Source: Lelliottia jeotgali (GTDB lineage: Bacteria > Pseudomonadota > Gammaproteobacteria > Enterobacterales > Enterobacteriaceae). From it: a stretch of 64,000 nt of DNA. Each line of letters starts with the position of its first letter. Position 1 is the first letter of the stretch. Positions 28,690-40,782 of the stretch are shown here, one piece after another. Location: positions 3,534,001-3,598,000 of the forward strand of contig CP018628.1 in the NCBI GenBank assembly GCA_002271215.1, written 5' to 3'. The notes under the pieces were generated by a model. It was not told the DNA's origin and searched no databases. It saw only the letters and a list, made by a program, of their open reading frames with translations. The translations under genes were made by a program, and so were the position numbers.

Positions 28690-30510
28690 TCAAGCCGATT
28701 CAAATACCGCACTTAACCCGCTTCGCCGCTCGGTGCGCGTCGTTACTGCCTGCGCTAAAACGCGCTCGTCGGTATAGAGTGACAGCCTTTTACGCGCACG
28801 AGTAATAGCGGTATAAACCAGCTCACGGGTGACAACCGGTGAAATTTGCGCTGGCAGAATCAGTACCGCGTGATCAAACTCTGAACCCTGAGACTTGTGC
28901 ACCGTCATCGCCCACGCCGTGTCGTGTTCCGGCAGGCGGCTTGGCTGGACCGATTTCACGCTGCCATCCGGCATCTGGAACCAGACGCGCAAGCCCTGCC
29001 CGCGATCGAGAGCAATACCAATATCGCCGTTAAAAAGCCCCAGCGCACTGTCGTTGCGAGAGATCATCACCGGGCGGCCTTCATACCAACGTGAGAGCGG
29101 CTGGCGAGTGATTTTTCGTTTCTGCGCTAACGCCTGTTCCAGCCTTTCATTCAGACCGGTGACGCCAAACGGGCCTTCACGAAGCGCACATAAAAGCTGA
29201 TATTCGCCAAAGGCCGCAATCACCGCCTCGGGGGCAGCCTGCTGCTGCACACTCAGCAGAAAACGCTGATATCCCTGCAAGGCATCTTCGAGCATGGCAA
29301 GATACTCTTCGCCCGTCTGGAGCGGCTTTTTCTCGATATCATCAAAAGCGCCGCCAAATACCGTACGAATAGCCATGCGATCGCCGCGATTGACGGCTGC
29401 GGCGAGCTGGCCGATACCGGAGTCGCTGCCGAATCGATAGCTTTTTTGCAGCAGGCACAAGCTGTCACGTAACGCACCGGCACGCTGCTCAGAATTCCCC
29501 TCAATTACGCATCCGGTCAGGTGTGACAGCTCCTGCGCACGCGTCATGGTGTAACCCGCGCTGGCATAGTTGCAGATATCCCCCAGCACCGCGCCTGCTT
29601 CTACGGAAGCCAGCTGATCGCGATCGCCAAGGAAAATCACGCGGGCATGTGGCGGCAGGGCTTCAATCAGACGCGACATCATCGTCAGATCGATCATCGA
29701 CGCTTCGTCGACCACCAGCACGTCGAGATGCAGCGGGTTTGTCGCATGATAGCGCAGACGCTGGCTGCCCGGCTGTGCGCCGAGCAAACGGTGTAGCGTA
29801 CTGGCTTCATGTGGGAACATTTTTCGCTGCGTGTCGTTAAGCGGGAGTTTTTGCAGCGCTCCTCCCAGAGATTCCGTCAACCGCGCTGCCGCTTTCCCCG
29901 TTGGGGCAGCCAGCCGAATTCGGCATTTCTGCTCTCCCGACATCTGGATAAGCGCCGCGAGCAGCTTTGCCACGGTGGTCGTTTTACCGGTGCCCGGCCC
30001 GCCGGAAATCACCGAAATACGCCGCGTCAGTGCCACCGCCGCCGCCACTTTTTGCCAGTTTATGGTCTCAGAAACACCGAAAAGGCTGTTAAGGGTTTGA
30101 ATCAATAAGGCATCGTCATAGGGCAACGGCTGATTGAATTCATTAAAGAAACGCGCAATCGCCAGCTCATTACGCCACATGCGATTGAGGTACAGTCTGT
30201 CGTTACAGAGAATTAAAGGCGTCGGGATATCGCCGTGACTCACGGCGCTTGAGCGCAGTAGCGCGCCCTGCCAGTCCGTCATTGCGCCGACCAGCGCAAA
30301 GCATGCCTGTAGCGGCATCGGCATTTTCTCGTCCGGCACCAGACGGGAGAGAGGTAAGCACACGTGGCCTTCACCGGCATCTTTGCTGAGGACAGCGGCG
30401 ACCAGCATCACGGCCGCGTCGTCACCGGCAACCATCATCGCGAACTGGGCATCCAGAGGGCGTAACGCGCGCTGCTCTACCGCCTCCAGCAATAATTCCT
30501 GCATCGTCAT
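28690..30510 (-). CDS. recD: Exodeoxyribonuclease V alpha subunit RecD
   Basis: 606-residue 5'-3' helicase of the RecBCD enzyme, superfamily 1B. The Walker A motif is [10 protein letters not shown] (about residues 168-177), Walker B is VVDEASM, motif III is LGDRDQLAS, and the C-terminal motifs are [13 protein letters not shown] and [14 protein letters not shown]. The start overlaps the recB stop by ATGA and AGGTGG lies seven bases upstream; a second Met two codons later is possible. It is the last gene of ptrA-recB-recD. The N-terminal 110 residues are less conserved than the helicase core, as is usual. Confidence 0.96.
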   Translation of the reverse strand: MTMQELLLEAVEQRALRPLDAQFAMMVAGDDAAVMLVAAVLSKDAGEGHVCLPLSRLVPDEKMPMPLQACFALVGAMTDWQGALLRSSAVSHGDIPTPLILCNDRLYLNRMWRNELAIARFFNEFNQPLPYDDALLIQTLNSLFGVSETINWQKVAAAVALTRRISVISGGPGTGKTTTVAKLLAALIQMSGEQKCRIRLAAPTGKAAARLTESLGGALQKLPLNDTQRKMFPHEASTLHRLLGAQPGSQRLRYHATNPLHLDVLVVDEASMIDLTMMSRLIEALPPHARVIFLGDRDQLASVEAGAVLGDICNYASAGYTMTRAQELSHLTGCVIEGNSEQRAGALRDSLCLLQKSYRFGSDSGIGQLAAAVNRGDRMAIRTVFGGAFDDIEKKPLQTGEEYLAMLEDALQGYQRFLLSVQQQAAPEAVIAAFGEYQLLCALREGPFGVTGLNERLEQALAQKRKITRQPLSRWYEGRPVMISRNDSALGLFNGDIGIALDRGQGLRVWFQMPDGSVKSVQPSRLPEHDTAWAMTVHKSQGSEFDHAVLILPAQISPVVTRELVYTAITRARKRLSLYTDERVLAQAVTTRTERRSGLSAVFESA

Positions 30511-33500
30511 TGGGCCACCTCTTCCGTGCTTGCGGCGAATAATTTGTCCATCTTATCAATCAACAGCGGATCGGGCCGGGTGGTGAAGATCCCCGACTGC
30601 GGATCATTCGCGTCCACGCCACGTAAAAACAGATAGATCACGCCGCCAAAATGATCGTCATAGGCATAATCTGCAATGCGATGACGCAGATAGCGATGCA
30701 GCGCCAGGGTGTAAAGCTGATACTGCAAATCGTAGCGGTGCGACTGCATTGCAGCAGCCATCGCTTCTCGGGTGTAGGCCTCGCTGTTGTCGCCCAGCCA
30801 GTTGGATTTGTAATCCAGCAGGTAATAACGGCCTTCATGACGGAACACTAAATCGATAAAACCCTTCAGCATTCCGCTCACCTGGCGGAAATTAAGCGAC
30901 GGGCAGTGCCTCGATAAGGGATCATGCTCGCGGATAATCGCATCAAGCGCATCCGCCGTCAGCGGCCCAGCAATCGGGAGATAGAACTCCATTTCGACCT
31001 GTTTTTCTTTTGCCGTCAGTTGGCTGAGCGAGATCCCCGATTCGGTAAGTGGAGCCTGTAAAATCGCGGTGACCCACTCGGTCAACACCGGCTGCCAGTG
31101 GGCGTCATACCCGCCTTTTTGCAACATCTCCAGCACCCATTCCGGCGAAACCGGCTGCGTAAAATCGAGCGTTTCAAACAGGCTGTGCAGGAAGGTTCCC
31201 GGCGATGCGCCGCGCGGAAACTGATGTGGGGTGAGCTCGGGTTCTGCCACCACATCGCCTACGCCGGAGGCGTCCACGTCGAGTTTTGGCATTAAATCCT
31301 GGGCGATATTCTGCCCGTGCTGTTGCAACCCGGAATAGCTGGTCACACGCCAGTCATCCCTCAGCGCACGGGTAATCTGCCGCGCGCCTAAATCAGGCAC
31401 CGATAGCTCCGGCATTTGCCAGCGGGAAAGATCGGGCTGACCGGGAATTTGCAGGGCAATATTGTCGTCGCATAATTCGTCGAGGCACTGGCGCAAACCG
31501 GCGGCGTCTTTCGGCTCGCCTTTTTGAATCAGCCGCCCGAGGGCGCTTTGATGGAAATCGCTCTCCCCCGCTTTCTCCCCGCGACGGCGGAACAGCGGCG
31601 CAACGCCCAGGCTGCAATGCCAGACGGAACGCGTTAAGGCGACATACAGCAAACGTAAATCTTCCGCCAGACGCTCGGCCTCAGCAAGCTCAACGCTGGC
31701 GTCAGCTTTACTGAGATCGAGCACTGGTTCGAACGACACGCGATCGTGATAAAACGCCTGATCCTGCGCACGATAGTTGGCAATAAACGGCAGGCAAACC
31801 AGCGGATATTCCAGCCCTTTGGACTTGTGAATGGTGACGATTTTCACCAGATGCTTATCGCTTTCGAGGCGCATCTGCTGGCTGGCTGAATTGCTGTTGG
31901 GATCGGTGATGTGCTGCGACAGCCAGCGCACCAGCGCATGTTCACTTTCGAGCTGCGATCCCGCTTCCTGTAATAGCTCGCTGATGTGCAAAATATCGGT
32001 CAGACGGCGCTCGCCCCCTGCGGTCGCCAGCATATTTTCCGCAACACGGCGCTGTGCCATCAGCTCACGCAGCATCGCCATCACACCGCGTTTTTGCCAG
32101 CGTTCGCGGTAATGAGCAAACTCTTCGACCGCTACATCCCACGCGCTTTCGTTATTATTCAGCGCGTCGATGTCTTGCGCGTTAAGCCCCAGCATGGAAC
32201 TCGCCAGCGCACTTCGCAACGTGCTCTCGCGCTCGGGCGTCAGCACGGCCTGCAATAGCCACAGCATTTCCTGCGCTTCGAGAGTTTCAAACACGCTGTC
32301 GCGATTGGAGAGATAGACCGAAGGTATTGCGAGCTGAGTGAGAGCATCACGAACCAGCGATGCCTCCTGCCGACTGCGCACCAGCACGGTAATGTCTGAT
32401 GCGCTGACCGCTTTCGACGTGTCGCCTTTCCACAGTAACGCTTCACCCTGCACACCCGCGCTGAGCCAGTCACGTATCTGCGCGGCGCATTGCTGAGCCA
32501 TAAAGTTCTGATAGTCGCTAACGCCACAGCCTTCGCCATCCATCAGCCAAAAATTCATCGCGGGCTGAATTTCACCGCGAAATTCAAAGCGCAGCGTGTT
32601 GTTTTTCTCAGCCGATCGTACGGAAGAAAAAGGAATGTCCTTGAACATGAACGCTGCATCCATACGCTCAAAAAGCGTATTCACGCTCGTCACCATCCCA
32701 GGTGCGGAACGCCAGTTGGTATCCAGCGTATAGTGCGCTTCAACCTCGCTACGGGCCTTCATGTAGGTAAAGATATCCGCGCCGCGAAAAGCGTAGATGG
32801 CCTGTTTAGGATCACCAATTAACAGCAGCGCCGTATCAGGCTGCTTGCGCCAGATGCGGCGGAAAATACGGTATTGCTGCGGGTCGGTGTCCTGGAATTC
32901 ATCAATCATCGCGACCGGGAAGCGAGTGCGGATCGCCGCCGCCAGCGCCTCCCCGTTTTCGCTGCCGAGCGCCGCATCCAGACGGCTCAGCATATCGTCA
33001 AAGCCCAGCTCGCCACGACGACGTTTCTCACGCGCGACCGTTTCGCGGATTTCCGCCATCGCGCGGGTTATCACCAAATCATTGAGGGTGAGCGGCTGCG
33101 CCAGTAGGGTTTCAATCGCCACAAACAGCGGGTGTTCCGGGACCACACCATCAGCTTTGGTGCGCTCCACCAGAAAGCTCTGGGAAAACTTTTCCAGCGC
33201 GTCGGGTAACTGATAGCCACGCGTCTCATCCTGCGCCCAGGCGCTGATTTTTTCGATCCATTTCCCCTGATTTCCGCGATTGAACTTACGTCGGTCAATA
33301 CCGGAGCTTTCAAGAACAGCGTCGATGTCGGCGACGGAGTCGCACCATTTTTGCTTGAGAGCGGCTATCAGCGAAATGATTTTTTCATGCCGTGCAGCCA
33401 GCGTTTCATCTGCTGGAGGCGGTGATTTTATCGCAGGCGCTTCACCTTGCAGATAGCGTTCAATAGAGCGTAAAAGTTCTTCCGGCCCTTTCCATAACGC

Positions 33501-34052
33501 ATGCACCGCTTCGGCAATTTCGCGCGGGAGTGGATAGCAATGGCGACGCCAGAAATCCGCGCAGGCCTGGCGGCGCAGTTCGGATTCATCTTCAATCAGT
33601 TGTTGTTCAAAAAGCATGCCCGATTCAAACGCATTCAGGCTCAGCATGCGCTGGCAAAAACCGTGAATGGTAAAGACGGCGGCTTCGTCCATTTGACGCT
33701 CAGCCAACAACAGCCATTGGGCGGCCTGTTGTTTGTCGGTTATCTCTTCAAGCAGGCGAGCGTAAAGGGGGTTATCAGTGGTTTGACGTAAACAGGCGAT
33801 ACGTAATTCGTGGATGTTCAATCGAATTCGCCCGCGAAGCTCGGCGGTCGCCGCTTCGGTAAAGGTGACCACCAGCAGTTGTTCCACGCTGAGCGGGCGC
33901 CCAAACGCAGCATTGCCGCCCAGTCCCAGCAATAAACGAAGATACAGGGCGGCAATGGTGAAGGTTTTTCCCGTTCCCGCTGAGGCTTCAATCAATCGTT
34001 CACCCTGCAACGGCAAACGTAAGGGATCAAGAGGCTCAGCGGTATCGGTCAT
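30507..34052 (-). CDS. recB: Exodeoxyribonuclease V beta subunit RecB
   Basis: 1181-residue 3'-5' helicase/nuclease that with RecC and RecD resects double-strand ends and loads RecA at Chi. SF1A helicase motifs: [18 protein letters not shown] (motif I, residues 23-40), [12 protein letters not shown] (motif II), [14 protein letters not shown] (III), TNWRSAP (IV), [14 protein letters not shown] (V) and LYVALTRS (VI). The C-terminal nuclease domain has the Asp-Lys motif [10 protein letters not shown] near residue 1085. Overlaps ptrA upstream and recD downstream by ATGA. Full length, no disruption. Confidence 0.97.
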   Translation of the reverse strand: MTDTAEPLDPLRLPLQGERLIEASAGTGKTFTIAALYLRLLLGLGGNAAFGRPLSVEQLLVVTFTEAATAELRGRIRLNIHELRIACLRQTTDNPLYARLLEEITDKQQAAQWLLLAERQMDEAAVFTIHGFCQRMLSLNAFESGMLFEQQLIEDESELRRQACADFWRRHCYPLPREIAEAVHALWKGPEELLRSIERYLQGEAPAIKSPPPADETLAARHEKIISLIAALKQKWCDSVADIDAVLESSGIDRRKFNRGNQGKWIEKISAWAQDETRGYQLPDALEKFSQSFLVERTKADGVVPEHPLFVAIETLLAQPLTLNDLVITRAMAEIRETVAREKRRRGELGFDDMLSRLDAALGSENGEALAAAIRTRFPVAMIDEFQDTDPQQYRIFRRIWRKQPDTALLLIGDPKQAIYAFRGADIFTYMKARSEVEAHYTLDTNWRSAPGMVTSVNTLFERMDAAFMFKDIPFSSVRSAEKNNTLRFEFRGEIQPAMNFWLMDGEGCGVSDYQNFMAQQCAAQIRDWLSAGVQGEALLWKGDTSKAVSASDITVLVRSRQEASLVRDALTQLAIPSVYLSNRDSVFETLEAQEMLWLLQAVLTPERESTLRSALASSMLGLNAQDIDALNNNESAWDVAVEEFAHYRERWQKRGVMAMLRELMAQRRVAENMLATAGGERRLTDILHISELLQEAGSQLESEHALVRWLSQHITDPNSNSASQQMRLESDKHLVKIVTIHKSKGLEYPLVCLPFIANYRAQDQAFYHDRVSFEPVLDLSKADASVELAEAERLAEDLRLLYVALTRSVWHCSLGVAPLFRRRGEKAGESDFHQSALGRLIQKGEPKDAAGLRQCLDELCDDNIALQIPGQPDLSRWQMPELSVPDLGARQITRALRDDWRVTSYSGLQQHGQNIAQDLMPKLDVDASGVGDVVAEPELTPHQFPRGASPGTFLHSLFETLDFTQPVSPEWVLEMLQKGGYDAHWQPVLTEWVTAILQAPLTESGISLSQLTAKEKQVEMEFYLPIAGPLTADALDAIIREHDPLSRHCPSLNFRQVSGMLKGFIDLVFRHEGRYYLLDYKSNWLGDNSEAYTREAMAAAMQSHRYDLQYQLYTLALHRYLRHRIADYAYDDHFGGVIYLFLRGVDANDPQSGIFTTRPDPLLIDKMDKLFAASTEEVAQ

Positions 34053-36931
34053 TCTTTCTTACTCCAGGGCATTGATTTCTGTAATGCGCTGACGCTCTCC
34101 CAGACTTTCCAGCCTTTTGGATTCACGTAATCCACTTTCCCGTTCTGGCTGCCGGAAATCTGAGATAAGCACGCCATGCCTTGCGGCTTCACCACCGCCT
34201 GGTGGAAGAAATCGGCAACCTTTTGCGGCGTCAGCAGTTTTATCTCGGCAACTACTTTATCACGTGAATCGAAGGTCAGATTACCCCGGTCGAAATCTTT
34301 GCTCAGCTGCGACGCTTCTTCGCCCAGGGTCTGTGGTGCCTGCTGCACCTGCGCGATAACCGCCTGCTGGATTTGAGCAAATTCTTCTGGCGTCATTTTG
34401 CGCAGTTTCTCTTCAGCCTGCGGGAAGAATGCCTGATAACGCTGCCACAGATAGGCTGGCTGTTTATCGCTACTTTGCAACAGGAAACCCAGACCCCACT
34501 GGCGGCCCACGTTCATTGAGAACGCGAATACGGCATAGCCAAGCTGTTCTTCGGTACGCAACTGATTGTAGAACCACGGCTGGATAATTTGTCCCAGTAC
34601 CGCACTGTAGGCAGAGCTGGAAAATTCATCGTAGCCAGTAGGGACAAAGACCGCCGCCAGCGCCGAATCCGTGCTGCTGCCCGCTTTTTCGAAGATCACA
34701 TTCTGCTGTTTATCCACCAGCACATCCTGGTTACGGCACCACTCGTTGCCGTTCGCACCCAGCTGTTTGTGGACATTCTGAGCAAGCGTTTTAGCCTGAT
34801 CTTCGCTCATATTGCCCACAATCAGGAACTCTGGACGTGAGTGAGTTTTCAGCGCCGAGCGGTAATCCATCACCTCTTTCAGAGTGATTGATGGCAGCAG
34901 TGCGCGGCGCGTTTCACGCTGGAAGTACGGAATTTGCGACATCATCTGTACAGGCATAATCGCCTGATCGAACGCTTTGCCTTTTTCCGCCGAATCCATC
35001 ATCTGCGCATACCAGGATTTAGCCTGTTCAAGCTGTTCTTCGGTCGGCGTATAGCTGAAATAGCCTTCGAGCAGCGCCTGGAAAAGCTGCGGTAAACGCT
35101 GCGTGTAACCGTTGGCGTTGACCATTAATCCGTTATTCGCGTTGGTGGAGAAACTGATCCCACCCACGGCGGCCTGGTTGCTGAGCTGGTCCAGCGCGAT
35201 GCCGGCCAGATAGTCATTCAGCGCAAACATGACCTGGTTTTTAGCGCTATCCATCGCCTGCGGATTACGCAGCACGACGCTAACATCCGCTTTTGGCTCG
35301 CTGGCAAAATAGCGGCTTGGGGTATATACCACGCGCAGAGTGGGTTCGTTGATAATCAGTTCCGGGTGCGGGTATTCCTTCGCAGACTTAATCAGCGTGA
35401 AATCATCGGGTATGTACGGATTCAGTTCAGGTAATTTCAACGCAATTTTCCCGGACTCTTTCTGCCAGTCAGAGAAGGTTTGTTCGCTGATTTTATTTAC
35501 CTGATAAGGCGCATCAACAAAGTAAGCGGTTTTGTTATGCGGCTCTTTCGGGCTGATATACCAGATACGCGCGTTTTGCGGGGTCATCATCGCCAGACGC
35601 GCTTTGATGGCGTCGGCATCATATTGATCGGCAATGTTCACTGCATCGAGGGTATGTTCTACCGGAACGCGGATCATGGTATCCGCCAGCCATTCAACGT
35701 AGTCCATATCGCGGGTAATCGACGGATAACGGAAGTCGAGATCCAGCACATGGGCCAGTTCGTCAAAGTAGCTTTTATCGACGCCTTTATCACGCAACAG
35801 GGACAGATAGCTAAAAATCGCTGCTACCACTTCATCGCGGTGCGCGAGGCCTTTATCGGTGAGGGTTGCCGAGATAGCTAAAACGCCGCTGTTGCCATTG
35901 ACGACCGGATCGGAGTCCGCACGAATACCCTCTACCAGCCCCTGTTTTTGCAGCCAGTCCGAGAGCGTGCCTGGACTGCGATTGCCGATCAGATAAGTGA
36001 CCAGTTCGTCCGTTTTGCTGCGGAACTGTTTGGTGTTGTTATCAATACGGAATTCAACGCGCAGCACTTTGCGCGGCATCGCAGGCACATAGTGAATGAT
36101 GATGCCTTTTTGCTCATCCGTGACCACAGGCGTTGTAATCTCGGGCTGTTCAATATTTTTGTTCGGCACACGGCCATAGGTTTGCGCAGCAATGCGCGCC
36201 AGTTCAGGCAGCGGCTTATTGCTGTACACCACGGCTTTCATCAGGTTGGCAGAGTAGTATTTGTCGCGAAATGCGTGCAAGGCATCGAGAACCGGACTGT
36301 TGGGCTTATCACTCAGCGTTTCCAGATTACCACCGGAAAAACGCGAGCCAGGGTGCACGGGGTTGATCGTTTCGGCGCTGACCTGAGCCATACGCATACC
36401 GTCTCGCGTGCGCGCCATCGTCAGCTCGGCATTAACGGCGTTACGTTCACGATCGGCATACTTTTTATCAAGCAGTGGCGATGCGATAGCGTCAGCCAGA
36501 CGGTCGACCGCTCCTTCCAGCGCATCATTTTCGACTTCAAGATAAAACGCAGTGCGGTATGGCGCGGTGCTGGCATTGTGGCTGCCGCCGTGCATTTTGA
36601 GGAATTCGGAAAGGCTATCCGGCTGTGGGTATTTTTTGGAGCCCATCAGCGTCATGTGTTCGAGATAATGGGCAAGTCCCGGGTGTGAATCAGGATCTTC
36701 CAGCGATCCCACCGGTACCACCAGCGCAGAGAGCGATTTAACCGCCTGCGGATCGGAAACCAGCAACACGGTCATTCCATTATCAAGGCGAATAGCCTGA
36801 TACTGGCGGGTATCTTTTTCGCTCTTACGGATTGTGTCCTGAACGGGTTGCCAACCGGTGTCTGCCTGAGTGAGGGGAGCCCAGAGGGCGACAAACAAAA
36901 CAAACGCTTTCAACAAGGTGCTGCCTGGCAT
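34049..36931 (-). CDS. ptrA: Pitrilysin (protease III) PtrA
   Basis: 960-residue periplasmic zinc metalloprotease of the M16 family that degrades small polypeptides. A signal peptide (MPGSTLLKAFVLFVALWAPLTQA) precedes the catalytic domain with the inverted zinc motif HYLEH (GLAHYLEHMTLMGS near residue 90) and the third zinc ligand about 75 residues later in NAELTMARTRDG. Three further M16 repeats form the clam shell. It lies between recC and recB, an old enteric arrangement without clear functional reason, and overlaps recB by ATGA. Confidence 0.96.
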   Translation of the reverse strand: MPGSTLLKAFVLFVALWAPLTQADTGWQPVQDTIRKSEKDTRQYQAIRLDNGMTVLLVSDPQAVKSLSALVVPVGSLEDPDSHPGLAHYLEHMTLMGSKKYPQPDSLSEFLKMHGGSHNASTAPYRTAFYLEVENDALEGAVDRLADAIASPLLDKKYADRERNAVNAELTMARTRDGMRMAQVSAETINPVHPGSRFSGGNLETLSDKPNSPVLDALHAFRDKYYSANLMKAVVYSNKPLPELARIAAQTYGRVPNKNIEQPEITTPVVTDEQKGIIIHYVPAMPRKVLRVEFRIDNNTKQFRSKTDELVTYLIGNRSPGTLSDWLQKQGLVEGIRADSDPVVNGNSGVLAISATLTDKGLAHRDEVVAAIFSYLSLLRDKGVDKSYFDELAHVLDLDFRYPSITRDMDYVEWLADTMIRVPVEHTLDAVNIADQYDADAIKARLAMMTPQNARIWYISPKEPHNKTAYFVDAPYQVNKISEQTFSDWQKESGKIALKLPELNPYIPDDFTLIKSAKEYPHPELIINEPTLRVVYTPSRYFASEPKADVSVVLRNPQAMDSAKNQVMFALNDYLAGIALDQLSNQAAVGGISFSTNANNGLMVNANGYTQRLPQLFQALLEGYFSYTPTEEQLEQAKSWYAQMMDSAEKGKAFDQAIMPVQMMSQIPYFQRETRRALLPSITLKEVMDYRSALKTHSRPEFLIVGNMSEDQAKTLAQNVHKQLGANGNEWCRNQDVLVDKQQNVIFEKAGSSTDSALAAVFVPTGYDEFSSSAYSAVLGQIIQPWFYNQLRTEEQLGYAVFAFSMNVGRQWGLGFLLQSSDKQPAYLWQRYQAFFPQAEEKLRKMTPEEFAQIQQAVIAQVQQAPQTLGEEASQLSKDFDRGNLTFDSRDKVVAEIKLLTPQKVADFFHQAVVKPQGMACLSQISGSQNGKVDYVNPKGWKVWESVSALQKSMPWSKKE

Positions 36932-37071
36932 TCACTACCTCTTCATCACGGCTACATCATTAACAATTTGCGTGCTGGGCCAGCCAGCATCTCTTTATGT
37001 TGATACATCAGTCCGTGACAAGACGGGCATAATAAATGAACGCCTTCATCTGCGCAATTTTTATACAATCA

Positions 37072-40000
37072 TCAGGACTGATTAAATTTAAACAAAGGTA
37101 ACAGATAGCGCTCGGCCTCGTGCGTAATGGCATCGAAATGTTCCGGCGCCAGCGTTCTCCATAAACGCTGATACCAGACATCATCACCCTCTCCACGCAC
37201 CATCATGTTCCCTTCGTACGCCTGTAAAAACTTGCTGCGTGCTTTTTGCAGCGTGGCGTCATCCGTTAACATGGCATCATTCTGCGCGTCGTAACAGGTT
37301 TTTATCCATGCTCCCCCACTTTCTGGCAGCAACAGCAGTGGTTTGTTCATCCCCTGCCGATAACCTTCAATGAACAGTTCCAGATACCCAAGGGCCTGCT
37401 CAGAGGACATCTGCGGGAATCGCCATTCTCCGTCTTTACGCACAAACAAACGGCTTTCACCTTCGTAACCACACGCCATGTAGACAAGATGTTCGAGCCA
37501 GAGTTGCAAACCTTGTGAAACGCTGAGCATCGCTGGACGCCAGCGCAAAAGTCCATCCTGCTGCACCTGCTGTAACCAGCCCGTTAGCTGAATACCGTTG
37601 CATGTCAGATCGATTTCAAGACTCTTACCCGGCTGTCGGCACTCCACTACCCGGTCAGCCAGGGCCTGCATCTCCTGACACTGCATGTCCCAGGCGATTT
37701 CCCCAAATGCGCCGTAGGGTAGCTGCCCCGCAGCCCGATAGCGACGGAACAACGTTTGGGCGCTTTCCCCTTCGACCAGTGCATTGAGCAGCTGTTGATT
37801 GAGCTGATAGCGGTTTAATCCGTCGAGAGTGAAAGGTTCTGCATCCGGAATTTCACTCTCTTCTGAGCGGAAGCTCACCTGCAATCGCTGCTGGAAAAAA
37901 GCGCGTACTGGGTGCGCCCAAAACCGTTGCAACTGCTCAAAGGTGAGCGTTTCGATCGGAAGAGGCTCAAGCTCCTGAATGAAATCCGTATGGGCTTGCC
38001 CCTCTTTCCTCGCGGCGGGGAGCCATTCACGCGCATAGCTTTGCTGTTCGTCGTCGACATAGTTGGTCGGATCGAACGGCATACGGCTGTGGAGATGCGT
38101 GATATGTTTTTTTACCCGCTGCTCGCTTTCATCGCAATTCCGCTCTTCATCACCGGGCAGATAGTGGCTTTGCCCAATGTAATCCACCAGCTCTTGCACC
38201 AGTACTGATGGGAAGCGCTCACTGTTATCCTGAATGGAATGCCCGATATAGCTGATATAAAGCTTTTGCTGGGCCGAGATAAGCGCCTCCAGGAAGAGGT
38301 AGCGGTCGTCGTCGCGTCGGCTACGATCGCCGCGCTTTGGCTGATGACTCATGAGATCGAAGCCCAGCGGCGCAAGGGCACGCGGATAAACGCCGTCATT
38401 CATCCCCAGCAGGCAAACCACCTTGAATGGAATCGAACGCATCGGCATTAAGGTACAAATATTGACAGGCCCCGCGAGGAAGCGCTGGCTAATACGTTCC
38501 TGGTCCAGGCGCTGCGTCAACTCATCGCGAAGCAGTGACAAGGGAATGGCTTCACCATAATGTGACGAAATGCCCTCATCAATAATCGCCTGCCATTGCT
38601 GCTCAATAAGCGCCATTGCGGCTTCAGTGTCTGTATCGGGCAGGAAAAAGTCATTCAGCATTTCCCGGCACAACGGCTGCCACGCTTCCAGAGTGCGGGA
38701 TTGCATCAGCTCACGCCGCCAGCGGTTTAGCTGCATTAAAAGTGATGCCAGATGGCCGACCAGTTCGGCAATCAGCCCGGATGATTCATCGTAGGGCAGG
38801 ACGTCGTTCCACTCTCCCTGATGACTTTCCATCGCATACCCGAGCAGCATACGCGTCAGGCCAAACTGCCAGGTGTGTTGACCGGTTGGCGGGAGTTCGA
38901 ATTCCTGAACGTTGTCATCGTCGATACCCCAGCGAACGCCAGATTCATTCACCCACTGGCGCAGATAGCGCAGTCCTTCTTCATCGATATTAAAGCGGGC
39001 GGCCAGCACCGGGACATCCAGAAGCGCCAGTACGTCTTCAGAAATAAAGCGACTGTCCGGCAGAGCAAGCAGGCTGAGAAAGGCCTGCAAAGCCGGATGT
39101 GACTGGCGCGCCCGACGGTCAGAAACGGCGTACGGGAGGTAGCGATCGCCAGTGGCACTGCCGAATACGGCCTGAATAAACGGACTGTAGCTGTCGATAT
39201 CCGCCACCATGACCACAATATCGCGCGGCGTCAGTTCAGGGCAGTCCTGCAGCATCGCCAGCAATTTGTCATGAAGTACTTCGACTTCGCGCTGCGGGCT
39301 GTGACATACATGCACGGTAACGCTGCGATCCTCAGGATCCAGTCGTCGTTTTTTGTCGCTGCGAGCAAATTCCTCAGCGGTTATTCCCGCGATGGCGCGA
39401 TTATCAAGGTCGAGAATATCGAGCTGTACGTTGTGCAGCAGGCTGTCCGGCGTGATCTCTGCAAAAGCATCCACGTCGCCCTCGCCCGATGAGGAAATAT
39501 CAGACAGCATGTGGATGTAGTCACGGCCTAGTTTTCCCCAGGAGGCCAGTAGTGGATTCGGTAAGTCCTGGATACCTTCTTCGTCGAAAAGCTGCGCAGC
39601 ATTATCGCTGTCTTTGAAAAGTGGGATGGCGCGGTCTTCAAAGATCCGCCGTCTCTGGCGGGCAACAAGTCGCGCGAGCCATTTAGGGTCCTGAATATCG
39701 CCCCAGTAATGGCGACATGGGTTGGTAAACAGAATGTGGATATCGACGTGTTTCCCCAGGGCTTTTAGAGCATTCAGGTAAACCGGTGGTAAAGCTGAAA
39801 TCCCGCAGATAAACACACGCGACGGCAACCCGGCAGGCGGTTCAGAGACTGTTTCCAGCGTCGAGATAAAGCGCTCATACAGGTTGGCACGGTGCCACTG
39901 CGGTTGCCCCAGTTTTGCCGTATGCTCCACCAGCGCTTTCCACAGCGGTGCTTGCCAGATTTGCGCTTCAGGCAGGCCGTCTACAAGCGCTCCCGCTTCC

Positions 40001-40446
40001 CATCGTGTCAGCCAATCCGGGCGATAAACCAGATACTGGTCATAAAGGTCCGCAGTACGAGAAGCCAACTGGAACAGTTTGCGTTTATCCGTATCGTCGC
40101 TGAGGTAGTGGCGCAACATGGCAAACTCATCGCTCGCCAGCATATCTGGCAGCAGCGACATTAACTTCCAGCTCATGCTTTGTTTGTTAAATTCACTCTT
40201 TTTAGGGATTTCTGGCAGAACGCGGACAAACATTTCCCAGATGAAACTTGCCGGGAGTGGGAATTCGATATTTGCCGCAATACCGAACTTTTGCGCCAGG
40301 GACATTTGCAGCCACTGAGCCATACCCGTGCTTTGAACCAGCACCATTTCTGGCTCAAAGGGATCGGCTGGGTGTTCACGCTCGACGATAAATTCCATCA
40401 GCGCTTCCAGCACATCCAGACGATTTGAGTGATAGACCCTTAACAT
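37072..40446 (-). CDS. recC: Exodeoxyribonuclease V gamma subunit RecC
   Basis: 1124-residue scaffold subunit of RecBCD that recognises Chi. It is helicase-like in fold but lacks working Walker motifs, as known for RecC. The N-terminal MLRVYHSNRLDVLEALMEFIVE and internal FRRDDDRYLFLEALISAQQKLYISYIG-type region (about residue 695) identify it. The start is 12 bp after ppdC, so recC is the distal gene of the ppdA-ppdB-ygdB-ppdC run. A 140-bp gap separates it from ptrA, where the ptrA promoter must lie. Confidence 0.96.
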   Translation of the reverse strand: MLRVYHSNRLDVLEALMEFIVEREHPADPFEPEMVLVQSTGMAQWLQMSLAQKFGIAANIEFPLPASFIWEMFVRVLPEIPKKSEFNKQSMSWKLMSLLPDMLASDEFAMLRHYLSDDTDKRKLFQLASRTADLYDQYLVYRPDWLTRWEAGALVDGLPEAQIWQAPLWKALVEHTAKLGQPQWHRANLYERFISTLETVSEPPAGLPSRVFICGISALPPVYLNALKALGKHVDIHILFTNPCRHYWGDIQDPKWLARLVARQRRRIFEDRAIPLFKDSDNAAQLFDEEGIQDLPNPLLASWGKLGRDYIHMLSDISSSGEGDVDAFAEITPDSLLHNVQLDILDLDNRAIAGITAEEFARSDKKRRLDPEDRSVTVHVCHSPQREVEVLHDKLLAMLQDCPELTPRDIVVMVADIDSYSPFIQAVFGSATGDRYLPYAVSDRRARQSHPALQAFLSLLALPDSRFISEDVLALLDVPVLAARFNIDEEGLRYLRQWVNESGVRWGIDDDNVQEFELPPTGQHTWQFGLTRMLLGYAMESHQGEWNDVLPYDESSGLIAELVGHLASLLMQLNRWRRELMQSRTLEAWQPLCREMLNDFFLPDTDTEAAMALIEQQWQAIIDEGISSHYGEAIPLSLLRDELTQRLDQERISQRFLAGPVNICTLMPMRSIPFKVVCLLGMNDGVYPRALAPLGFDLMSHQPKRGDRSRRDDDRYLFLEALISAQQKLYISYIGHSIQDNSERFPSVLVQELVDYIGQSHYLPGDEERNCDESEQRVKKHITHLHSRMPFDPTNYVDDEQQSYAREWLPAARKEGQAHTDFIQELEPLPIETLTFEQLQRFWAHPVRAFFQQRLQVSFRSEESEIPDAEPFTLDGLNRYQLNQQLLNALVEGESAQTLFRRYRAAGQLPYGAFGEIAWDMQCQEMQALADRVVECRQPGKSLEIDLTCNGIQLTGWLQQVQQDGLLRWRPAMLSVSQGLQLWLEHLVYMACGYEGESRLFVRKDGEWRFPQMSSEQALGYLELFIEGYRQGMNKPLLLLPESGGAWIKTCYDAQNDAMLTDDATLQKARSKFLQAYEGNMMVRGEGDDVWYQRLWRTLAPEHFDAITHEAERYLLPLFKFNQS

Positions 40447-40458
40447 AAGCGCTCCCGA

Positions 40459-40782
40459 TTACTGGCTAAGCGGGCAATGCAGGTTTGTCATCTGACCCTG
40501 CCGCCCCAAAGGAGAAATAATTGTGACCGTGATGCTGACACATCCCGCCTGCGTTGTCTGCACTCGGTTTACCCGCCAGCCATCAGGTAATGCATCAGCC
40601 GACAATTGCGCCTGATTCCAGGCATAGTGCCATAGCTGCCGATACTGATTGAAAACACTAAAACGCAGTGCCAGCGCCCGATGGTATCCGGACAGCGCAG
40701 TGATTATTATCACCAGCAGCATCATGGCTAATAGCACTTCCATCAGACTAAACCCCCTTTGGCGGACTAAGGAAGTTGACAC
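40459..40782 (-). CDS. ppdC: Minor pseudopilin PpdC
   Basis: 108-residue prepilin-like protein. The N-terminus is VSTSLVRQRG followed by FSLMEVLLAMMLLVIIITAL: a type-IV prepilin cleavage site with Glu at mature position 5. I chose the GTG at 40782 because GGAGG stands seven bases upstream and the length then fits the family; the frame is open for 29 more codons within ygdB. It overlaps the end of ygdB by 16 bp. In E. coli PpdA, PpdB, YgdB and PpdC prime assembly of the type IV pilus made of PpdD. Confidence 0.85.
   Translation of the reverse strand: MSTSLVRQRGFSLMEVLLAMMLLVIIITALSGYHRALALRFSVFNQYRQLWHYAWNQAQLSADALPDGWRVNRVQTTQAGCVSITVTIISPLGRQGQMTNLHCPLSQ

Noticed and set aside
35948..36688. 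246-codon plus-strand open frame inside ptrA
   Set aside because: Shadow of ptrA's codon bias; it lacks domain features and no ribosome site precedes it.
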